Source: Amylibacter sp. (GTDB lineage: Bacteria > Pseudomonadota > Alphaproteobacteria > Rhodobacterales > Rhodobacteraceae). Taken from it: a stretch of 9,981 nucleotides of DNA. Position numbers and translations under genes: made by a program. The stretch is from assembly GCA_030625465.1 (NCBI GenBank), contig DAOUQS010000050.1:1-9981 (forward strand), read 5' to 3'. Of this stretch, positions 1-6,143 are shown in pieces. Every line of letters starts with the position of its first letter. The stretch's first letter is position 1. The notes below the pieces were generated by a model. It searched no databases. It saw only the letters and a program-made list of their open reading frames with translations, and had not been told where the DNA came from.

Positions 1-781
1 AAAGATCGGTAAGGTATTCAAGGGCTGGATGGATGGGCCGTTGAATTCCTATCTGATTGAGATCGCGGCAGAGGTGGCTTTGGCGACTGACCCCAAAACG
101 GGCGCCGCGATGCTGGATGTTATTCTGGACAAGGCGGGGCAAAAGGGCACGGGGCGTTGGTCTGTGATCGAAGCTTTGCACCTGGGCGCACCTGCCGGCA
201 TGATGGCGGCTGCTGTGGAAGCGCGCAATATATCGGCTGATCTGGAAACGCGGTTGCAGATGGAAGCCGCGTTCGGGGCGTCGCCCAAGCGGATTTCAAA
301 AAAGATGACCTCGAAGAAAAAAGCATTGGTCGCCTTGGAACAGGCGATGATCGCGGCCAAGGTCTGTGCTTACGCGCAAGGGTTCGAGGTTCTGACGCAG
401 GCATCCGACAAGTTTGAATGGAACCTTGATCTGGCGGCCATTGCGCGGGTCTGGCGTGCGGGTTGCATTATCAGGTCAGTGTTTCTGGATGAGATTGCAG
501 ACGTGTTTGATGACGGCGGCGAAAAACATCTGGTGCTGGCACCGGTGTTTCAGGACCATATGAAGATGAACGCGCCTGCATTGCAGGCGGTGACCGCTTT
601 CGGGATCATTAATGGCCATGCACTGCCTGCGTTTTGTGCCGCGCTGAATTACCACAATATGCGCCGCACCGGGCGTTCCACGGCGAATATGATCCAGGGG
701 TTGCGGGATTATTTTGGTGCGCATACATTCGAGAGGCTTGATACGCCCGGCGAAAAAGTCAACGGTCCGTGGCATGGCTGA
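1..781 (+). CDS. gnd: 6-phosphogluconate dehydrogenase, decarboxylating (5' partial)
   Basis: This is the C-terminal 259 residues of the long-form NADP-dependent 6-phosphogluconate dehydrogenase, which converts 6-phosphogluconate to ribulose 5-phosphate, CO2 and NADPH in the cytoplasm (oxidative pentose phosphate pathway). The frame is open from base 2, and its first codons (KIGKVFKGW) continue into family sequence, so the gene starts upstream; the ATG at 29 is internal. Recognisable family segments are LNSYLIEI, GTGRWSVIEALHLGAPA, YAQGF, WNLDLAAIARVWRAGCIIRS and the C-terminal RDYFGAHTFER. In known structures the Arg and His of that last segment bind the substrate phosphate across the dimer. 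The Rossmann NADP domain and the catalytic Lys/Asn lie outside the window. The long all-alpha C-terminal domain and tail separate it from the short (about 300-residue) Gnd family. It converges on the DUF1285 gene with 9 bp between the stops, and I see no terminator hairpin there. Confidence 0.95.
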   Translation, partial: KIGKVFKGWMDGPLNSYLIEIAAEVALATDPKTGAAMLDVILDKAGQKGTGRWSVIEALHLGAPAGMMAAAVEARNISADLETRLQMEAAFGASPKRISKKMTSKKKALVALEQAMIAAKVCAYAQGFEVLTQASDKFEWNLDLAAIARVWRAGCIIRSVFLDEIADVFDDGGEKHLVLAPVFQDHMKMNAPALQAVTAFGIINGHALPAFCAALNYHNMRRTGRSTANMIQGLRDYFGAHTFERLDTPGEKVNGPWHG

Positions 782-790
782 CGGGGTAGC

Positions 791-1393
791 TTACTCCTCC
801 AATTCCACCGACGGGATGATTGGAAAGAACACACCTCCGGACCAAATTCCGAACCACTTTTCGCCTTCAAATGTTGAATGCACAGCTATATCCACAAGCC
901 GGTAAAAACTTTTGCGGTCTATCAGGGCTTCCAGGTTTGCGCGGATCAGCACATAGGGCGATGGCGCGCCGGTGGTTTTGTCGCGGACAACACGAATGGG
1001 GTTATCAGGGCCTGCAACGGCAACGTCATCGACCTGTGTTGTGAATGTAATTGTCTGGTCCTGCCCCGCGCCCGTAACCTCAAAATCAACCGCTATAAAC
1101 GGGGCGTCATCAACCGTGATCCCGACCTTTTCCACCGGTGTAACCAGAAAATAATCATCACCATCCTTGCGGATAATTGAGGAAAACAGCTTGACCAGCG
1201 GCATCCGCCCGATGGGGGTTCCCAGATAAAACCATGTGCCGTCACGCGCAATGCGCATATCAAGATTACCGCAAAATTCGGGGTTCCACAGATGAACAGG
1301 TGGCGGCCCCTTCTTTCCAGCGGCTTTTGCCGCCTGCGCGATGCCGTCAGCAGTCGGCTGTGCAGTTTTTTGCTGATCTTTCGAATTTGTCAT
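791..1393 (-). CDS. DUF1285 domain protein
   Basis: This 200-residue protein has no signal peptide or membrane helix and is probably cytoplasmic. Residues 1-30 are polar, Ala/Lys/Gln-rich and probably disordered. From about residue 31 it matches the DUF1285 family: PPVHLWNPEFCGNLDMRI (31-48), the GTWFYLGTPIGRMPLVKLF stretch (52-70), DDYFLVTPVEKVGI (79-92), then a C-terminal domain with a SPYVLIRANLEALIDRKSFY core (145-164). From memory, DUF1285 proteins have solved structures, including one from Ruegeria pomeroyi, but no established function. The ATG at 1391-1393 has no strong ribosome binding site upstream (CAGCGTGACAA). The gene is divergent from the moxR-like gene across 65 bp, which suggests a link to that operon, but this is inference. 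I see no convincing promoter for this strand; TACAAT at 1432-1437 (read on the minus strand) is a possible -10 but has no good -35. Confidence 0.88.
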   Translation of the reverse strand: MTNSKDQQKTAQPTADGIAQAAKAAGKKGPPPVHLWNPEFCGNLDMRIARDGTWFYLGTPIGRMPLVKLFSSIIRKDGDDYFLVTPVEKVGITVDDAPFIAVDFEVTGAGQDQTITFTTQVDDVAVAGPDNPIRVVRDKTTGAPSPYVLIRANLEALIDRKSFYRLVDIAVHSTFEGEKWFGIWSGGVFFPIIPSVELEE

Positions 1394-1422
1394 TTGTCAC
1401 GCTGGCGTTAGTTTCGTTTAAT
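1394..1422 (+). promoter_or_regulatory. Predicted sigma70-type promoter of the moxR-like operon
   Basis: TTGTCA (1394-1399, 5 of 6 to the -35 consensus) is followed after exactly 17 bases by TTTAAT (1417-1422, 5 of 6 to the -10 consensus). This predicts transcription starting near 1429 and a leader of about 30 nt before the ATG at 1459. The -35 element directly abuts the start codon of the divergent DUF1285 gene (1391-1393), so RNA polymerase bound here would overlap the translation start of that gene. No separate operator is obvious. The call rests on sequence match and placement only. Confidence 0.5.
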
Positions 1423-1458
1423 GCTATCGTAATTGTAGGATTTTAGAAGGGTTTTATC

Positions 1459-2466
1459 ATGAGCAGTGCGAAAAAGACTTTGGCGAAGCAAGTCGATGAG
1501 CTCGGCGAACTTTTGGAACGTGCGACCGCTAATATCCAGAAGCGCGTTATCGGCCAGCCTGAAGTGGTCGCGCAATCCATCATCGCTTTGCTTAGTGGCG
1601 GACATGCCCTGCTGGTCGGTGCCCCCGGTCTTGCCAAAACGCGGTTGGTGGCGACACTTGGCACGGTCATGGGCCTAAGTTCCAACCGTGTGCAGTTCAC
1701 GCCTGACCTTATGCCCGCTGATATTCTGGGCTCGGAGGTTCTGGATATATCCGACGATGGCAAGCGAAGTTTCCGGTTTCTGAAAGGCCCGATATTTTGC
1801 CAGCTTTTGATGGCGGACGAGATCAATCGCGCCAGCCCGCGTACCCAGTCCGCCTTATTGCAGGCGATGCAGGAGCATGAGGTCACAATAGCGGGTAAAA
1901 CCTATGAAATGGCTGCCCCGTTTCATGTGCTGGCTACACAAAACCCGATTGAACAGGAAGGGACATATCCCTTGCCCGAAGCGCAACTGGACCGGTTCTT
2001 GCTGCAAATAGATGTGGGCTTCCCAAGTCGCGACACGGAACGCGAGATATTGCTGGCAACTACAGGGTTTGACGAAGCAACTGCGGATCAGGTGTTTAAC
2101 CCCGCACAGCTGGTTGCGGCACAAGAACTGGTGCGCCGCATGCCCGTGGGTGAAACCGTGGTGGAAGCTATTCTGGATCTGGTACGTTCCGCGCGCCCGA
2201 CGGAAACGTCGGATAAGTTCATTCAAGACGCCATCGGTTGGGGCCCTGGCCCAAGGGCTGCACAGGCCTTGATGTTGGCGACACGTGCGCGCGCACTGAT
2301 GCAGGGCCGTTATGCGCCGTCACTGGATGATGTTGCGGCTTTGGCGCATCCTGCACTGGTTCACCGCATGGCGTTGAATTTTGCTGCCAAAGCCCAAGGC
2401 GAAAGTCTGGGCCGGATTATTGCTGATCTGTCAGATAAAGCGCTGGGCAAAGAGGCGGCGGCTTGA
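1459..2466 (+). CDS. MoxR-family AAA+ ATPase
   Basis: This 335-residue cytoplasmic ATPase of the MoxR family is full length for the group. It shows Walker A GAPGLAKT (54-61), Walker B LLMADE (116-121; D120 binds Mg, E121 catalytic), sensor 1 in ATQNP (N162), the MoxR-typical EGTYPLPEAQLDRF stretch (167-180, with R179 the likely arginine finger) and a sensor 2 region GPGPRAAQ (R266). All motifs are intact, so it should hydrolyse ATP. MoxR proteins usually act as oligomeric chaperones or remodellers that work with vWA-domain partners, for example in RavA-ViaA and NorQ-NorD. AGAAGG at 1445-1450 lies 8 nt before the ATG. It is the first gene of a four-gene operon; its stop TGA (2464-2466) overlaps the TTG start of the DUF58 gene. 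The exact MoxR subfamily cannot be decided by eye. Confidence 0.95.
   Translation: MSSAKKTLAKQVDELGELLERATANIQKRVIGQPEVVAQSIIALLSGGHALLVGAPGLAKTRLVATLGTVMGLSSNRVQFTPDLMPADILGSEVLDISDDGKRSFRFLKGPIFCQLLMADEINRASPRTQSALLQAMQEHEVTIAGKTYEMAAPFHVLATQNPIEQEGTYPLPEAQLDRFLLQIDVGFPSRDTEREILLATTGFDEATADQVFNPAQLVAAQELVRRMPVGETVVEAILDLVRSARPTETSDKFIQDAIGWGPGPRAAQALMLATRARALMQGRYAPSLDDVAALAHPALVHRMALNFAAKAQGESLGRIIADLSDKALGKEAAA
2452..2465 (+). promoter_or_regulatory. Ribosome binding site and TTG start of the DUF58 gene
   Basis: GAGG at 2452-2455 lies 7 nt before TTG at 2463-2465, inside the last codons of the moxR-like gene. The TTG forms a TTGA overlap with that gene's stop. The next in-frame Met is near residue 102, after the conserved DUF58 motif, so the TTG is by far the best start. 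The arrangement suggests translational coupling and perhaps a limit on DUF58 protein output. Confidence 0.7.
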
Positions 2467-3353
2467 GCCAAGCCTGCGATATAACAGCACCGGAAATCCG
2501 TCAGGATGCCGAATATCTGGCGCATGGCTTTGCCGATCTGCTGGCCGAGGCACACCAGCTGGCCGCTGGCATCAGTCTTGGCGCACATGGCCGGCGGCGT
2601 TCCGGGCATGGCGAAGAATTCTGGCAATACCGTGCCGCCGTGGAAACCGACGCGTTGCGTGATATTGACTGGCGCCGCTCGGCGCGGTCGGATGATCATT
2701 TTATCCGCCAACTGGAATGGCAAAACACCCAGTCGGTGCATTTGTGGGTTGATCGTGGGGCATCAATGTTGTTCCGCTCAAAACCGGATTTACCGATAAA
2801 GGCCCATCGCGCGGCGGTTCTGGGACTAAGTATCAGCATCTTGCTTGCGAAAGCCGGGGAACGGGTTGGGCTGACCGATCTGGCCGATCCGCCGAAACAG
2901 GGCATTGTGCAAATTGAAAAAATGGCCGCGTCACTGGCCCGCACATATGCGGATCAGGAATTTTCAATTCCTGCCAAAAAGCAAATGAAACAAGGTCAGA
3001 AGGCCGTGTTTATTTCGGATTTTCTAGGCGATTGGGACCAGATTTTCGAAAGCCTGTCCTATGCGGCCAATCAACATGCGGACGGGTATCTGGTGCAGGT
3101 TCTTGATCCCGTGGAAATGGACTTTCCGTTCAAGGGCCGCACGGTTTTGCTTAGTATGAACGGGGCCCATAAATTCGAGACATTGCGCGCGCAATCCTTG
3201 CGTGACGAATACCGCGAAAAGCTTGCGGAACGCAAAGCGGCCTTGCGGCAACTGTCCCGAAAAACCGGATGGGGCTATACCTGTCACCAGACCACAGAAG
3301 CCGCAAACATTCCACTGATGTGGCTTTATCAGGTACTTGGTGGCCAGCGGTGA
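2463..3353 (+). CDS. DUF58 domain protein (vWA-like MoxR partner)
   Basis: This 296-residue protein has no signal peptide and no membrane helix, so it is probably a cytoplasmic or membrane-peripheral partner of the ATPase encoded just upstream. The DUF58 signature is clear: EEFWQYRAAVETDALRDIDW (51-70) followed by RRSARSDD (71-78). After it comes a vWA-like fold beginning with VHLWVDRGASM (92-102). The metal-site motif, usually DxSxS, reads D97-R-G-A-S101, so the central Ser is Gly. A second vWA-like strand is VFISDFLGD (182-190). DUF58 proteins are regularly encoded beside MoxR ATPases; their biochemical role is not settled. The start is TTG with a nearby GAGG. The stop TGA (3351-3353) overlaps the ATG of the next gene (TGATG), again implying coupled translation. 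Confidence 0.92.
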   Translation: MSQACDITAPEIRQDAEYLAHGFADLLAEAHQLAAGISLGAHGRRRSGHGEEFWQYRAAVETDALRDIDWRRSARSDDHFIRQLEWQNTQSVHLWVDRGASMLFRSKPDLPIKAHRAAVLGLSISILLAKAGERVGLTDLADPPKQGIVQIEKMAASLARTYADQEFSIPAKKQMKQGQKAVFISDFLGDWDQIFESLSYAANQHADGYLVQVLDPVEMDFPFKGRTVLLSMNGAHKFETLRAQSLRDEYREKLAERKAALRQLSRKTGWGYTCHQTTEAANIPLMWLYQVLGGQR

Positions 3354-6142
3354 TGTTTGATGCCGGCAACATAAGTTTTTTATCGCCGATATTGTTATGG
3401 GGGTTACTGCTATTGCCGGTTTTATGGTGGTTGCTGCGTGCGACACCACCCGCACCATTGCAGGAAAAATTCCCTGGAATTTTACTGCTTTTGGGGTTGA
3501 AGGATAAAGAAACAACGCCTGACCGGACGCCGTGGTGGCTGTTGGCTTTGCGCATTATGGCACTTGCGGCGGCTATTATCGGTTTTGCAGGACCAGTGTT
3601 GAACCCTGTGGAGATGAAATCATCGCAGAACAAGCTGGTGATTTTAATGGATGCAAGCTGGGCAAGTGCAAATGATTGGGCCAAGCGGCAGGACAAGCTT
3701 GCGGAAATTTTGCACGGTGCAGGTCGGGACAATCGTCCGATAGTTTTGTTTAAACTATCCGATGCGCCGCAAAATCTGGTGGCACCGAATTTTGTGGCAC
3801 CAAATGTCTATTTGCAACGGGTCGCCAACTTGGCACCGAACGCATGGCGCGGGGGTTTTTCCGCTTGGAAAGATTATCTGGGTGCGCAGGATGCCGCGTT
3901 CGATACGGTCTGGTTCTCGGACGGGCTGGATGATCCTGAACGAAACGGATTGCTGGATGTGCTTTTGGCAAAAGGCAGTGTAGCCGTTATTCAGGGGACA
4001 GACCCCGTCATGGCCATAAGCCCCCCGGGGGTTGTGGACGGAAATCTGGCGGTTACGGTGCAACGCAGTCGGGCAAATGGTGCTGTGGCCGATATTACCG
4101 CCAGCGCAATGGGGCCTGATCCAAACGGGGTCATGCGTGTTTTGGGAACGGCTTCCGCGCAATTTTCCGCCAAGGATACAAGTGCGGAATTGATGTTTGA
4201 TATGCCTGCGGAATTGCGCAACCGTATTACATCTGTCGTGCTGGACGGGCAAAGATCTGCGGGTGGTGTTGTCGTGACCGGCGACACTGTGCAACGCCGC
4301 AAGGTGGCGCTGGTTTCGTCGGTCAGCCAGCAAGAGGTTGCGGATCTTGTTTCCCAGGTTTTTTACCTGCGCAAAGCTTTGGTTCCAACCGCCGATGTGA
4401 TCGAAACCGACCTGAAGAACACGCTTCTGGCAGGCCCCGATGTTATGGTCTTTGTCGATGTCGGCAAATTGAACGCGGCAGAAACCAGTGATGTTTTGAA
4501 ATGGGTGAAAAATGGTGGCCTGCTGGTGCGTTTTGCAGGCCCCGGACTTGCCGCCAGCCAAATTGGCTTGCGCAAAGAACATCCATTGTTGCCAGTGCGA
4601 TTGCGGGCTGGCGGGCGCAGCGTTGGCGGGGCGATGTCATGGGGGGCACCCAAAAAACTGCAACCTTTTGTTGCGGGGACTGCGTTTTACGGACTGGACG
4701 TGCCCGATGATGTAACGGTCAGCAGTCAGGTTATTGCCCAGCCAGACCCGAATATGGCAAAGCGCGTGGTGGCAGCCCTGCACGATGGCACCCCTTTGGT
4801 GACACAAAAAACCGTTGGTAACGGGCGGGTGGTTTTGTTTCACATCACCGCAAATACGGAATGGTCGAACCTGCCTTTGTCGGGCCTGTTTGTGCAAATG
4901 CTGGAACGTCTGGCCGTGTCCACATCGGGCCATCTGGAAGACATACAGGATCTAGAGGGTTTGGTCTGGAAGTCCGAGCAAACCATTGATGCCTTCGGGG
5001 TGATCCGTGATGCCTCTGGCCAGCTGGGTGTTGCTGGCAGTATTCTGGCAAAGCGTAGATTATCCAAAGACCTGCGCCCCGGCGTTTACAGTAATGGGGG
5101 TCGCAAAGCGGCATTGAACGTAATCGGGCGCGATGATGTTCTGGCGCGGGCGATTTGGCGCGATGATATAACGGTTCAGCCCCTAAGCAAGAATTCACAG
5201 CAGTTTTTAAAGCCGTATCTTTTGATTGCCGCCCTTGGGCTGATGCTGCTGGATATTTTCGCGGCACTCTGGCTTGGCGGAAAACTGACAAAACGCTTTG
5301 TCGGGCAGGCGGCGGTTCTGGCATTGGTCTGTCTGATTGCCACGCCACACGCTGGGTATGCGCAGTCAAAAACCACACAATCGGATGAAGCGCTGATCGT
5401 GGCGATCAATAACACGGTTCTGGGTTATATTCTTACTGGTAACGCGAAGGTGGACAAGGTCTCGCATGCGGGGCTGTTCGGCCTGTCGACTGAACTATTC
5501 AGACGCACCTCGGTTGAACCGGTTGAACCTGTCGGTGTTGATATCGAAAAAGACGAGCTGTCGATCTACCCGTTCTTGTACTGGCCGCTAAGTGAAAACC
5601 AGCGCGTGCCCAGCGATAAAGCGGTTGAAAAGCTGAACCGCTTTTTCCGCAGTGGCGGGATGATCCTGTTCGATACCCGTGATGCGCATTTGGCATCTGG
5701 CACAAGTGCCAGCACACCCAATGGCCGGATGTTGCAAAAAATTGCGGCACGTTTGGAAATTCCACCATTGGAACCGGTGCCGGAAGATCACGTTTTGACC
5801 CGCAGCTTTTATTTATTGCAAGATTTTCCGGGCCGTCACAGGGGGGGCACCATCTGGATTGAGGCCGCCCCTGCTGATGCGAAACTGGTGAAAGGAATGC
5901 CTTTTCGCAATCTGAATGACGGGGTGACACCTGTGGTTATTGGCGGGAATGATTGGGCGGCAGCATGGGCGATCAGCCCCAATGGCCGATATATGTTCCC
6001 TGTGGGGCGCGGTGCCGCCGGGGATTTGCAACGCGAATATGCCCAGCGGTTCGGGGTTAATCTGATCATGCATGTGCTGACCGGTAACTATAAGTCGGAT
6101 CAGGTCCACATCCCTGCGCTGCTGGACAGGTTGGGGCAATAG
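3353..6142 (+). CDS. BatA-type N-terminal / DUF4159 membrane protein
   Basis: This is a 929-residue inner-membrane protein. The start is taken at 3353, where ATG overlaps the DUF58 stop (TGATG); an in-frame ATG at 3269 lies deep inside the DUF58 gene and would put a polar extension before the first helix. Order of parts: an aerotolerance/BatA-type N-terminus with two membrane helices (about 9-29 and 61-83); a degenerate vWA-like region starting LVILMDASWA (95-104) with FSDG at 188-191; a glutamine-amidotransferase-like region (about 315-520, containing EHPLLPV and VGNGRVVLF); membrane helices at about 620-640 and 649-668; and a C-terminal DUF4159 domain (about 677-912, with YPFLYWPL and RSGGMILFDTRDA). 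The fourth helix ends in a signal-peptide-like stretch, HAGYAQS. The only cysteine (C660) lies in that helix. The protein is inferred to expose large domains to the periplasm and to be handled by the MoxR/DUF58 pair. Function is unknown. Confidence 0.9.
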   Translation: MFDAGNISFLSPILLWGLLLLPVLWWLLRATPPAPLQEKFPGILLLLGLKDKETTPDRTPWWLLALRIMALAAAIIGFAGPVLNPVEMKSSQNKLVILMDASWASANDWAKRQDKLAEILHGAGRDNRPIVLFKLSDAPQNLVAPNFVAPNVYLQRVANLAPNAWRGGFSAWKDYLGAQDAAFDTVWFSDGLDDPERNGLLDVLLAKGSVAVIQGTDPVMAISPPGVVDGNLAVTVQRSRANGAVADITASAMGPDPNGVMRVLGTASAQFSAKDTSAELMFDMPAELRNRITSVVLDGQRSAGGVVVTGDTVQRRKVALVSSVSQQEVADLVSQVFYLRKALVPTADVIETDLKNTLLAGPDVMVFVDVGKLNAAETSDVLKWVKNGGLLVRFAGPGLAASQIGLRKEHPLLPVRLRAGGRSVGGAMSWGAPKKLQPFVAGTAFYGLDVPDDVTVSSQVIAQPDPNMAKRVVAALHDGTPLVTQKTVGNGRVVLFHITANTEWSNLPLSGLFVQMLERLAVSTSGHLEDIQDLEGLVWKSEQTIDAFGVIRDASGQLGVAGSILAKRRLSKDLRPGVYSNGGRKAALNVIGRDDVLARAIWRDDITVQPLSKNSQQFLKPYLLIAALGLMLLDIFAALWLGGKLTKRFVGQAAVLALVCLIATPHAGYAQSKTTQSDEALIVAINNTVLGYILTGNAKVDKVSHAGLFGLSTELFRRTSVEPVEPVGVDIEKDELSIYPFLYWPLSENQRVPSDKAVEKLNRFFRSGGMILFDTRDAHLASGTSASTPNGRMLQKIAARLEIPPLEPVPEDHVLTRSFYLLQDFPGRHRGGTIWIEAAPADAKLVKGMPFRNLNDGVTPVVIGGNDWAAAWAISPNGRYMFPVGRGAAGDLQREYAQRFGVNLIMHVLTGNYKSDQVHIPALLDRLGQ
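3779..3808 (+). repeat. 15-bp imperfect tandem duplication (VAPNF/VAPNV)
   Basis: Two adjacent 15-bp units (3779-3793 and 3794-3808) match at 12 of 15 positions and encode VAPNF then VAPNV (residues 143-152 of the DUF4159 protein). A looser third copy, LAPNA, follows at residues 160-164. It is in frame and looks like a small internal duplication in a variable loop. Confidence 0.6.
5512..5529 (+). repeat. 9-bp exact tandem duplication (VEPVEP)
   Basis: GGTTGAACC occurs twice in direct succession (5512-5520 and 5521-5529) and encodes VEPVEP in the DUF4159 domain of the 929-residue protein. It is in frame, so it does not disrupt the gene. It may reflect slippage in a tolerant loop. Confidence 0.6.
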
Positions 6143-6143
6143 C

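Noticed and set aside
776..795. A bidirectional terminator between gnd and the DUF1285 gene.
   Set aside because: The stops are only 9 bp apart and I find no inverted repeat with a T-run on either strand there.
3269..3352. An in-frame ATG at 3269 that would extend the DUF4159 protein by 28 residues.
   Set aside because: It lies 84 bases inside the DUF58 gene, the extra residues are polar and unlike the family's N-terminus, and the ATG at 3353 forms a TGATG coupling junction directly before the first membrane helix.
4017..4036. A C6G5 run that could mark a sequencing error or frameshift.
   Set aside because: The reading frame continues smoothly through it (SPPGVV) into conserved sequence on both sides.
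3755..4582. A 275-codon minus-strand open frame inside the DUF4159 protein gene.
   Set aside because: The translation is rich in His, Cys and Gln with no family resemblance, and the plus-strand gene is clearly real.
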